Assembly: GCF_006094435.1 (NCBI RefSeq)
Contig: NZ_CP034783.1
Coordinates: forward strand, 461,001 to 525,000
Source of the DNA: Pseudomonas sp. MPC6
Lineage (GTDB): Bacteria > Pseudomonadota > Gammaproteobacteria > Pseudomonadales > Pseudomonadaceae
Direction: 5' to 3'
Length of the DNA: 64,000 nt
A program made the translations under genes and the position numbers. Of this stretch, positions 56,743 through 64,000 are shown one piece after another. Each line of letters opens with the position of its first letter. Position 1 is the first letter of the stretch. The notes under the pieces are model-generated. The model ran no database searches. It was not told the DNA's origin and saw nothing but the letters and a program-made list of their open reading frames with translations.

Positions 56743-58422
56743 TTACCGCTCGTGTACGTAAGTGCCCGGTGCCGCCTCGCCTGGCGGATACGCCTTGTTG
56801 CCCAGTTTCGCCGGAGCCTTTTTCAGCTCGCCCGAACGCTCGGCCTGCCAGGCCTGCCAATGCAGCCACCAGGAGTCAGTGTGCTTGGTGGAGTTTTCCT
56901 GCCAGTCCTCGGCCTTGACCGGCATTTCGCTGCTGGTCATGTAGCGCGATTTCGGATTGCCCGGCGGGTTCAGAATGCTCTGGATATGCCCGCTGCTGGA
57001 CAGCACGAACTCGACCTTGCCGCCGAACAGTTGCGCCGATTTGTAGCAGGACTTCCACGGCGTGATGTGGTCGTTGGTCCCGGCCAGGGAAAAGATGTCG
57101 ACAGTGACCTGCTTCAGGTCGATCGGCGTACCGCACACTTCCAGTGCGTCGGGGCGAATCAGCGGGTTGTTCTTGAACAGTTCGATCAGGTCGCCGTGGA
57201 ATGCCGCAGGCAACCGCGTGGTGTCGTTGTTCCAGAACAGGATGTCGAACACCGGCGGCTCGTTGCCCAGCAGGTAGTTGTTGACCCAGTAGTTCCAGAT
57301 CAGATCGTTGGGGCGCATCCAGGCGAAGACTTTCGCCATGTCGCGGCCTTCCAGTACACCGGCCTGATATGAGTGGCGCTTGGCGGATTCGAGGGTTTGT
57401 TCATTGACGAATAGCGCCACGTCGCTGTCCAGCGTGGTATCGAGCACGCTGACCAGCAAGGTGAGCGCATTGACCTTGGTCTCGCCAAGCGCCGCATAGT
57501 GACCCAGCAGCGCGGTGCAGGTGATGCCGCCGGAGCAGGCGCCGAGCATGTTCACGTCTTTGCTGCCAGTGATCGCGGTGACCACGTCGACCGCTTCCTT
57601 GAGCGCCTCGATGTAGGTCGACAGCCCCCACTCGCGCTGCTCCTTGGTCGGGTTGCGCCAGCTGACGATGAAGGTCTGCACGTTATTGCGCAGGCAGAAC
57701 CGCGCCAGGCTCTTGTCCGGGCTCAGGTCGAACACATAGAACTTGTTGATCTGCGGCGGCACCACCAGCAAGGGCCGCTCGTGCACCTGCTCGGTGGTCG
57801 GCCGGTACTGGATCAGCTCCAGCACGTCGTTGCGGAAGACGACTGCGCCTTCGGTCACGCCCAGGCTTTTGCCGACTTCAAATGCGCCCATGTTGACCTG
57901 GCTCGGCATGCCGCCGTTGTGCACCAGATCCTTGGCCAGATGCGAGAGGCCGTCGAGCAGGCTTTTGCCGCCGGTTTCGAAGAAGCGTTTGACCGCTGCC
58001 GGGTTGGCCGCGCTGTTGGTCGGCGCCATGGCTTCGGTCATGAGATTGATCACGAAATGCCCGCGACTGGCATCATTGGGCGACAGATTGCTCTCGTCGA
58101 TCCAGTCGTGGAGCTCCTTGCGCCACGCCAGATAAGTTTGCAGATAACGTTTGTAGAGCGGGTTCTGGCTCCAGGCCGGATCCGCGAAGCGACGGTCATC
58201 GCTTGCCGGTTGCAGCCCGGACTTGCCGAGCAGCACGTGCGTGAGTTCACGACCGAAATGGGCGACATGTTTGGCACTGTGAATGGGTTGTTTGATGGCT
58301 TGCCTGAGCACCATCCGAGCAGACGCCAGCAGATCCTTGCCACGCAATCCAACGACAGGATTCAGTCCCAAGGTGTTTTCCGAGGCCTGATACTTCAAGT
58401 CATCGTTATTCTTGTTACTCAT
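56743..58422 (-). CDS. phaC1: Class II PHA synthase 1
   Basis: 559 residues, first gene of phaC1-Z-C2-D. The catalytic Cys lies in GACSGGI near residue 295, Asp in GTNDHITPW, His in SSGHIQSI. It uses (R)-3-hydroxyacyl-CoAs from beta-oxidation or PhaG. The N-terminus (MSNKNNDDLKYQAS) is typical. A sigma-54-like element lies 125 bases upstream. Confidence 0.96.
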   Translation of the reverse strand: MSNKNNDDLKYQASENTLGLNPVVGLRGKDLLASARMVLRQAIKQPIHSAKHVAHFGRELTHVLLGKSGLQPASDDRRFADPAWSQNPLYKRYLQTYLAWRKELHDWIDESNLSPNDASRGHFVINLMTEAMAPTNSAANPAAVKRFFETGGKSLLDGLSHLAKDLVHNGGMPSQVNMGAFEVGKSLGVTEGAVVFRNDVLELIQYRPTTEQVHERPLLVVPPQINKFYVFDLSPDKSLARFCLRNNVQTFIVSWRNPTKEQREWGLSTYIEALKEAVDVVTAITGSKDVNMLGACSGGITCTALLGHYAALGETKVNALTLLVSVLDTTLDSDVALFVNEQTLESAKRHSYQAGVLEGRDMAKVFAWMRPNDLIWNYWVNNYLLGNEPPVFDILFWNNDTTRLPAAFHGDLIELFKNNPLIRPDALEVCGTPIDLKQVTVDIFSLAGTNDHITPWKSCYKSAQLFGGKVEFVLSSSGHIQSILNPPGNPKSRYMTSSEMPVKAEDWQENSTKHTDSWWLHWQAWQAERSGELKKAPAKLGNKAYPPGEAAPGTYVHER

Positions 58423-58679
58423 CTACGACGCTCCATTGTCCCGAGACGAGTACCCGGGCCGGCTGCGCAGTCTCACAGCCAATGCCAGGTACTACTGCTC
58501 GGGTGACCGTTAATTCTGCATCGCTGCTTTTCAGTACAGCGAGCACTGCAGGGACCTTGCCAGTTCCATTGGTTACCCGAGTTTAATTTTTTTCGCAAGC
58601 AGGCCAATCGTCGGCCTGTAAGCCGAGCATTCAAACAGATGAAATTAGAAAATGCCTTCTAAAGAACGAGAGGCCCGAC
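58423..58679. other. phaC1 upstream region
   Basis: A gene-free gap between phaC1 and the DUF971 gene. It holds the candidate -24/-12 element below and an AT-rich part near 58580. It could also carry the DUF971 terminator, though no good stem was seen. Confidence 0.5.
58547..58562 (-). promoter_or_regulatory. Candidate sigma-54 promoter of phaC1
   Basis: The minus strand reads TGGCAAG-GTCC-CTGCA, with GG and GC 12 bases apart. It differs from TGGCACG-N4-TTGCA at two positions. A sigma-54 promoter for phaC1 has been described in P. aeruginosa. Confidence 0.55.
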
Positions 58680-59057
58680 CTAGAGCATCAGCTTGACGAT
58701 GGACTCGCTTGGGTCACGGGTTTTTCCGGCCGCCTTGAGCTCGGCAAGATAATCGTTCCAGAGATCCTCTTGGCGCATGCCCAACTGGTACAGATATTCC
58801 CAGGTGAACAGGCCGCTGTCGTGGCCGTCGTCGAAGGTCAGTTTCAGTGCGTACTGGCCGGCCGGTTCGACCTTGGACAGGCCTACGCCGATCTTGCCAA
58901 ATTGCAGGATGGGTTTGCCGTGGCCCTGGACCTCGGCGGAGGGAGAGTGCACCCGAAGGAATTCGGCGGGCAGGTGAAATTCCTCGCCGGTCGCGTATTT
59001 CAGCGACAGGGTTTTCGAGGCTTTGTGCAGTTTGATGTCGGTGGGGAGTTGGGTCAT
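58680..59057 (-). CDS. DUF971 (GBBH-like N-terminal domain) protein
   Basis: 125 residues, consisting only of the domain that forms the N-terminus of gamma-butyrobetaine hydroxylases. Segments IKLHKASKTLSLKYATGEEFHLPAEFLR and LTFDDGHDSGLFTWEYLYQLG are typical, the latter divided by short gaps. No oxygenase domain is attached. The role is unknown. It conventionally lies beside hslU in pseudomonads. Confidence 0.85.
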   Translation of the reverse strand: MTQLPTDIKLHKASKTLSLKYATGEEFHLPAEFLRVHSPSAEVQGHGKPILQFGKIGVGLSKVEPAGQYALKLTFDDGHDSGLFTWEYLYQLGMRQEDLWNDYLAELKAAGKTRDPSESIVKLML

Positions 59058-59082
59058 GGCCTGAGTTCCGTTATGGGTGGAA

Positions 59083-59186
59083 CCCTGCAGGAGCGAGCTT
59101 GCTCGCGATGGACGTTAACGATAACGCGTACTTACTGAATACACGCGTCGCCCTCAGGTTCATCGCGAGCAAGCTCGCTCCTACAA
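59083..59186. repeat. REP pair with conserved inner spacer
   Basis: CCTGCAGGAGCGAGCTTGCTCGCGATGGACG, spacer with TTAACGATAACGCG, then the inverted core, between the DUF971 gene and hslU. Confidence 0.88.
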
Positions 59187-59193
59187 GTGTGGC

Positions 59194-60531
59194 TTACAGG
59201 ATATAACGGGACAGGTCTTCGTTCTGCGCCAATTCGCCCAGGTGGTTGTTGACGTAGTCGGCGTCGATCAGGATCGCCTTCTCCTCGTGGGCGCTGGCCA
59301 GATCGCCGGCGCTGAACGACACCTCTTCAAGCAGGCGCTCGAGCAGGGTGTGCAGGCGGCGGGCACCGATGTTCTCGGTCTTCTCGTTGACCTGCCAGGC
59401 GATCTCGGCGATTCGCTTGATGCCGTCCGGCTGGAATTCGATGACCAGGCCTTCGGTTTTCAGCAAAGCGCAATACTGCTCGGTGAGCGAGGCGTGCGGC
59501 TCGCTGAGAATGCGTTCGAAGTCTTCAGGCGTCAGCGCCTTCAGCTCGACGCGAATCGGCAGGCGACCTTGCAGCTCGGGCACCAGGTCGCTCGGCTTGC
59601 TCAAGTGGAACGCACCGGAGGCGATGAACAGGATGTGGTCGGTCTTGACCATGCCCAGCTTGGTGTTGACGGTGCAGCCTTCGATCAGCGGCAGCAAATC
59701 GCGCTGCACGCCTTCACGGGACACGTCGACGCCACCGGAGTTGCCGCGCTTGGCGACCTTGTCGATTTCGTCGATGAACACGATGCCGTGCTGCTCGACC
59801 GCTTCCAGGGCCTTGGCCTTCAACTCTTCTTCGTTGACCAGGCGACCGGCTTCTTCGTCACGCACCAGTTTCAGTGCTTCCTTGACCTTGATCTTGCGGC
59901 TTTTCTTTTTGCCCTTGCCCATGTTGGCGAACAGGCTCTGCAACTGGTTGGTCATTTCTTCCATGCCCGGCGGCGCGGAGATATCGACGCCGACCACTTC
60001 GGCAACTTCGATTTCGATCTCCTTGTCGTCCAGCTGACCTTCGCGCAGGCGCTTGCGGAACAGCTGGCGGGTGTTGGAATCGGCCGACGGCGCGGCGTCT
60101 TCGTTGAAACCCATGCGTGCCGGTGGCAACAGGGCGTCAAGGATGCGTTCTTCGGCGGCGTCTTCGGCGCGATGGCGAACCTTGGTGATTTCCTGTTCGC
60201 GCAGCAGTTTGATGGCCGCGTCAGCCAGGTCGCGAATGATCGATTCTACGTCGCGACCGACATAACCGACTTCGGTGAACTTGGTCGCTTCGACTTTGAT
60301 GAACGGTGCGTTGGCCAGTTTGGCCAGGCGCCGGGCGATCTCGGTTTTACCGACGCCGGTCGGGCCGATCATCAGGATGTTCTTGGGGGTCACTTCAACG
60401 CGCAGCTCTTCAGGCAGCTGCATCCGACGCCAGCGGTTACGCAGCGCGATGGCGACGGCGCGCTTGGCATCGTCCTGGCCGATGATATGGCGATTGAGTT
60501 CGTGGACGATTTCACGGGGAGTCATGGACAT
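59194..60531 (-). CDS. hslU: ATP-dependent protease ATPase subunit HslU
   Basis: AAA+ unfoldase that feeds HslV. 445 residues from ATG 60529-60531 ([13 protein letters not shown]). Walker A is [11 protein letters not shown] near residue 57, Walker B is IVFIDEID near residue 254, and the inserted I-domain covers about 110-240. The C-terminus DLSRYIL is the tail that opens HslV. Second gene after hslV, gap 56 bases. Confidence 0.97.
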   Translation of the reverse strand: MSMTPREIVHELNRHIIGQDDAKRAVAIALRNRWRRMQLPEELRVEVTPKNILMIGPTGVGKTEIARRLAKLANAPFIKVEATKFTEVGYVGRDVESIIRDLADAAIKLLREQEITKVRHRAEDAAEERILDALLPPARMGFNEDAAPSADSNTRQLFRKRLREGQLDDKEIEIEVAEVVGVDISAPPGMEEMTNQLQSLFANMGKGKKKSRKIKVKEALKLVRDEEAGRLVNEEELKAKALEAVEQHGIVFIDEIDKVAKRGNSGGVDVSREGVQRDLLPLIEGCTVNTKLGMVKTDHILFIASGAFHLSKPSDLVPELQGRLPIRVELKALTPEDFERILSEPHASLTEQYCALLKTEGLVIEFQPDGIKRIAEIAWQVNEKTENIGARRLHTLLERLLEEVSFSAGDLASAHEEKAILIDADYVNNHLGELAQNEDLSRYIL

Positions 60532-60587
60532 AAGTATTTGGCGGACCTCAAGCAAGAATGAGCCGTGGCACAAAGGCCTGAACAGGC

Positions 60588-61118
60588 TTACTCGGCGCAG
60601 TCCTGCTCCTCAATGGTCTGGGTGTGGTTGGTGAATACACAGATGTCGCCGGCGATGCCGAGTGCGGTTTCGACGATTTCCCGGGCGGACAGATCGGTTT
60701 TCTTCAGCAGCGCGCTGGCGGCGGCCTGGGCATAACCACCCCCGGAACCCATGGCGATCAGCCCTTCTTCGGGTTCGACCACGTCGCCGTTGCCGGTAAT
60801 GATCAGGGACGCGTCTTTGTTGGCGACCGCGAGCATGGCTTCGAGGCGGCTGAGGGTGCGGTCGGTGCGCCACTCTTTGGCGAGTTCGACGGCGGCGCGA
60901 ACCAGATGACCCTGATGTTTCTCGAGCTGGCCTTCGAAACGCTCGAACAGGGTGAAGGCGTCGGCAGTGGCGCCGGCAAAGCCGGCGATCACCTGGCCGT
61001 GGTACAGGCGGCGAACTTTCTTCGCGTTGCCTTTCATCACGGTATTGCCCAGAGAAACCTGGCCGTCGCCGCCCATGACGACTTTGCCGTGGCGGCGAAC
61101 TGAAACGATGGTGGTCAA
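60588..61118 (-). CDS. hslV: ATP-dependent protease subunit HslV
   Basis: The proteasome-like peptidase of HslUV. 176 residues; removal of Met exposes the catalytic Thr ([11 protein letters not shown]), and [21 protein letters not shown] follows in two conserved pieces. It degrades misfolded and regulatory proteins. A heat-shock type promoter is located about 45-75 bases upstream. Confidence 0.97.
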   Translation of the reverse strand: MTTIVSVRRHGKVVMGGDGQVSLGNTVMKGNAKKVRRLYHGQVIAGFAGATADAFTLFERFEGQLEKHQGHLVRAAVELAKEWRTDRTLSRLEAMLAVANKDASLIITGNGDVVEPEEGLIAMGSGGGYAQAAASALLKKTDLSAREIVETALGIAGDICVFTNHTQTIEEQDCAE

Positions 61119-61161
61119 GGGAGAGTCTCCACGCAGTGGGGCGAAAATGCCTTATGCCAAC

Positions 61162-61191
61162 TCATATGGGGGTGGTGATGCGTTTTTCAAC
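61162..61191 (-). promoter_or_regulatory. Sigma-32 (heat-shock) promoter of hslVU
   Basis: On the minus strand GTTGAAA is followed after 13 bases by CCCCATATGA, matching CTTGAAA-N13/14-CCCCATNT. The start would be about 35-40 bases before hslV. Confidence 0.8.
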
Positions 61192-61256
61192 TGCGGGGAG
61201 GGAGAGAGGACGAGCGGTGTGGTTTTGGCGAGGTGTGTGTTGCGTGTGCTGACGCC

Positions 61257-61352
61257 ATTCGCGAGCAAGCCCGCTCCCACACTGGATTTGTGTTGTTTGC
61301 AGGTTCTATGGCAAACGGAGATTCAATGTGGGAGCGGGCTTGCTCGCGAAGG
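61257..61352. repeat. REP pair (inverted)
   Basis: ATTCGCGAGCAAGCCCGCTCCCACA and the inverse TGTGGGAGCGGGCTTGCTCGCGAAG lie between the SPOR gene and the hslV promoter. Confidence 0.88.
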
Positions 61353-61418
61353 AGGCGACCCGGTATTCCAGGCCGCCCAGAGCATTTGCCCCGTTATTAT
61401 CTCTTGAGGCTGTGTCCT

Positions 61419-62126
61419 TTAACGGCTCTGGCGTTGTTGTAACAACAGGTTGCTGAAACCGCTGCCGGCCAGTTGTTTCTGGGCGGTGGTCAGTTGCTCG
61501 CGGTTGCTGAACGGTCCGACCAGTACCCGATACCAGGTTTCATCTTTCACGGTGCCGGATTCAACCGCCACCGCCTGACCGAGCAGGATGATCTGCGCGC
61601 GAACCTTGTCCGCGTCAGCTTCTTTGCGGAACGAGCCAGCCTGCAGGAAGAACTTGGTCACCGGTGCCGCTTTGGACACCGGCGGCGCTGGCGGCGGAGT
61701 AATCCCGGCCAGTGCGGCCTGAGCCCGCGCGGTATCGATCTTCGCCGCTTGCTCCGGCGTCACCGGCGTGGTCGGAATGGCCGGCACTTGCGGCGTCGGC
61801 AGGGTTTTCTCCGGCACCGCATCCGGCGGCACGATCACTTCCGATTCCGGCAGCAAGGTATAGAAGTCGTATTTCGGCTTCACCGGCTGTGTCGGGCTCG
61901 GCGGGGTCTTGTTGGCCTCGGCGATCCGGGTGGCTTTCTGCTGCTCGATTTTCTCGCGCTTGACGCTCTCGCTGCCCTTGCCCGGTTCCAGCTTCATCAG
62001 GAACACGATAAACGCGCCGACCGTGAGGCCGATGGCCATCCACAGCCAGCCCGGAATCGGTTGCTTTGCAGGAGCTTGGTAACGGCTGGCGCCACGCTTG
62101 GGTGCAGGTTTTTTCTTGGCGGCCAA
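61419..62126 (-). CDS. SPOR-domain inner-membrane protein (FtsN-like)
   Basis: 235 residues starting at TTG 62124-62126 (one base after the argS stop, with GGAG inside argS). A basic N-terminus, one membrane span near residues 26-44, a Pro-rich periplasmic linker, and a C-terminal SPOR domain (FFLQAGSFRKEADADK..YRVLVGPF) that binds denuded septal glycan. It is likely a divisome protein; FtsN itself is one possibility, but other SPOR proteins look alike. Confidence 0.85.
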   Translation of the reverse strand: MAAKKKPAPKRGASRYQAPAKQPIPGWLWMAIGLTVGAFIVFLMKLEPGKGSESVKREKIEQQKATRIAEANKTPPSPTQPVKPKYDFYTLLPESEVIVPPDAVPEKTLPTPQVPAIPTTPVTPEQAAKIDTARAQAALAGITPPPAPPVSKAAPVTKFFLQAGSFRKEADADKVRAQIILLGQAVAVESGTVKDETWYRVLVGPFSNREQLTTAQKQLAGSGFSNLLLQQRQSR

Positions 62127-62127
62127 C

Positions 62128-63864
62128 TTACATACGCTCCAGAGTTTCCAGACCCAAGAGTTCCAGGCCTTGCTTGAGAGTGCGGCCGGTCAGCGCGGCG
62201 AGGCGCAGGCGGCTCTGCATTTGCGCCGGGGTGTCGGCGCCGAGGATCGGGCAGTTCTCGTAGAAACTGGAGAACAGGCCCGCGACATCGTACAGGTAGG
62301 TGCACAGAATGTGCGGCGTACCTTTGTCGGACACGTTATTCAACACTTCGCCGAACTGCGCCAGTTTCGCGGCCAGTTCGTGTTCGTGTGCCGCCTCGAG
62401 GACGATCTGGCCTTCGACTTCGCTGAAATCCTTGCCGAGTTTGCGGAACACTCCGGCCACGCGGGTGTAGGCGTACAGCAGGTACGGTGCGGTGTTGCCT
62501 TCGAAGTTCAGCATCAGGTCGAAGTTGAAGCTGTAGTCGCTGGTGCGATGCTTGGACAGGTCGGCGTACTTCACCGCGCCAATGCCCACGACCCTGGCGA
62601 TGTTGCGCAGTTCGTCCTCAGCCAGTTCCGGGTTTTTCTCTTTCACCAGGTTGTAGGCCCGTTCCTGGGCTTCGGTCAGCAGGTCGATCAGCTTCACGGT
62701 GCCGCCGTCACGGGTCTTGAACGGACGGCCGTCGGCGCCGTTCATGGTGCCGAAGCCCATGTGTTCCATCTCCATCGGGTGCGTCACGAAGCCGGCCTTG
62801 CGCGCCACGGCGAACACTTGCTGGAAGTGCAGGGCCTGACGTTGATCGACGAAATACAGTGCGCGATCGGCCTTGAGCTTGCCGCTGCGATAACGCACCG
62901 CCGCCAGGTCGGTGGTGGCATACAGGTAGCCGCCGTCGGCCTTGACGATGATCACCGGCAGCGGGTCGCCATCGGCGTTCTTGAACTCGTCGAGGAACAC
63001 GCACTGGGCGCCGTTACTTTCGACCAGCATGCCGGCGGCCTTGAGGTCGTTGACCACGTTGATCAGGTCGTCGTTGTAGGCGCTTTCGCCCATCACGTCG
63101 GCCATGGTCAGTTTGACGTTCAACAGCTCGTAGATTTTCTGGCAGTGGGACAGCGAGATGTCCTTGAACTTGGTCCACAGCGCCAGGCAGTCCGGGTCAC
63201 CGGCTTGCAGCTTGACCACCAGGCCACGAGCGCGGTCGGCGAATTCTTCGGATTCATCGAAACGTTGCTTGGCCGCGCGGTAGAAGTTTTCCAGGTCCGA
63301 CAGCTCGTCGCTGGTGACCGGGTTTTCCTGCAGGTACGCCATCAGCATGCCGAACTGGGTGCCCCAGTCGCCAACGTGGTTCTGGCGGATCACTTCGTCG
63401 CCGAGGAACTCGAGGACCCGCGCCACGCCGTCGCCGATGATGGTCGAGCGCAAGTGGCCGACGTGCATCTCTTTGGCCAGGTTCGGCGCCGACAGGTCGA
63501 CTACGGTGCGCTGCGCCGCACCCGCCTTGCGCACGCCGATGTGAGCGTCGGCCAGGGCGGCATCCAGGCGAGTGGCCAGGGCTTGGGTGTTCTGGAAGAA
63601 ATTGAGGAAGCCCGGGCCGGCGATTTCGGCTTTGGAGACGTTTTCGTCGGCCGGCAGCGCGGCGATGATTTTCTCGGCCAGGTCGCGCGGCTTCATGCCG
63701 GCCGGTTTGGCCAGCATCATCGCGATGTTGCTGGCGAAATCGCCGTGAGTCTTGTCACGGGAGTTTTCCACCTGAATCGCCGGCGACAGGCCTTCAGGCA
63801 ACACACCTTCGTTGACGAGTTGGGTGATGGCTTGTTGGATCAGCTGGCGAATGGTGTCTTTCAT
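62128..63864 (-). CDS. argS: Arginyl-tRNA synthetase
   Basis: 578 residues from ATG 63862-63864 ([11 protein letters not shown]). The class I HIGH motif is [16 protein letters not shown] near residue 130; the KMSKS region is replaced by [15 protein letters not shown], as in many ArgRS. The N-terminal Add-1 domain and the C-terminal anticodon domain are complete. It leads the argS-SPOR pair. Confidence 0.97.
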   Translation of the reverse strand: MKDTIRQLIQQAITQLVNEGVLPEGLSPAIQVENSRDKTHGDFASNIAMMLAKPAGMKPRDLAEKIIAALPADENVSKAEIAGPGFLNFFQNTQALATRLDAALADAHIGVRKAGAAQRTVVDLSAPNLAKEMHVGHLRSTIIGDGVARVLEFLGDEVIRQNHVGDWGTQFGMLMAYLQENPVTSDELSDLENFYRAAKQRFDESEEFADRARGLVVKLQAGDPDCLALWTKFKDISLSHCQKIYELLNVKLTMADVMGESAYNDDLINVVNDLKAAGMLVESNGAQCVFLDEFKNADGDPLPVIIVKADGGYLYATTDLAAVRYRSGKLKADRALYFVDQRQALHFQQVFAVARKAGFVTHPMEMEHMGFGTMNGADGRPFKTRDGGTVKLIDLLTEAQERAYNLVKEKNPELAEDELRNIARVVGIGAVKYADLSKHRTSDYSFNFDLMLNFEGNTAPYLLYAYTRVAGVFRKLGKDFSEVEGQIVLEAAHEHELAAKLAQFGEVLNNVSDKGTPHILCTYLYDVAGLFSSFYENCPILGADTPAQMQSRLRLAALTGRTLKQGLELLGLETLERM

Positions 63865-64000
63865 GGTCTTCTCTTTCGACCGCAAGCGCGGCGGCGCTTC
63901 GATGCGCTGGTGGAAAAACTGGGCATTATCCGTGGCGAAGGCGGGCTTGCCAACTATAGCGGGCAGGATGTGGATATGTGGTGACTATTCGGCCGCTTTC

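Noticed and set aside
62098..63984. 628-codon plus-strand frame opposite argS
   Set aside because: Shadow of argS; the real gene has the HIGH-type motif and correct length.
63865..64000. Possible end of another minus-strand gene (KAAE-stop near the window edge, where priA would be expected)
   Set aside because: Only four codons are visible, which is too little to call a gene.

Overview
This is a chromosomal window from a fluorescent Pseudomonas (Gammaproteobacteria, P. fluorescens group). The evidence is GC-rich coding sequence, a medium-chain-length PHA cluster (phaC1-Z-C2-D facing phaF-I), the formiminoglutamate (hutF) branch of histidine degradation, many REP elements of the GTAGGAGC..GCTTGC type, and gene order that, from memory, parallels the PA5119 (glnA) to PA5051 (argS) segment of P. 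aeruginosa PAO1.

Layout. 1-8 kb: 5' part of glnA on the minus strand with a sigma-54-type promoter, thiI, typA/bipA with a strong terminator, a YkgJ-type cysteine-cluster protein, and the alpha-glucan phosphorylase glgP. 8-16.4 kb: a giant DUF2339 membrane protein, fbp, a DUF924 protein, a dCACHE chemoreceptor, a small lipoprotein and the lipocalin blc. 16.4-33.4 kb: the histidine-utilisation locus hutF <> hutC-hutD ... hutU-hutT-hutXWV-hutH1-hutH2-hutI-hutG. The hutD-hutU interval is interrupted by an AT-richer, oppositely oriented block with three translationally coupled genes: a PAAR-tip protein, a PGRP-fold zinc amidase and a small membrane-anchored protein. I read it as a type VI secretion effector/immunity cassette. 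A decayed amidase tail lies downstream of it.

33.6-42.6 kb: pip-dtd, opgG-opgH (periplasmic glucans) and a polar amino-acid ABC transporter. 42.8-51 kb (minus strand): an HBM-type chemoreceptor, rsmE, tatCBA, hisE, hisI and ubiB-ubiJ-ubiE. 51-58.4 kb: the PHA cluster, with phasins phaI-phaF converging on phaD, phaC2, phaZ and phaC1. 58.7-64 kb (minus strand): a DUF971 protein, hslVU behind a heat-shock (sigma-32-like) promoter, a SPOR-domain protein and argS.

How the parts work together. The hut enzymes take histidine to urocanate (HutH), imidazolone propionate (HutU), formiminoglutamate (HutI), formylglutamate (HutF) and glutamate (HutG). HutC operators lie at both hut promoters, and a -24/-12 promoter precedes hutU, which suits nitrogen/carbon control. 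The most notable signals are the effector cassette inside the hut locus, its leftover amidase tail, and a histidase paralogue (HutH1) that precisely lacks the Ala-Ser-Gly triad needed to build the MIO cofactor. Nineteen intergenic REP loci are present, and two nearly identical ~105-bp ones bracket phaZ-phaC2. No tRNA, rRNA, insertion sequence or CRISPR array was recognised.
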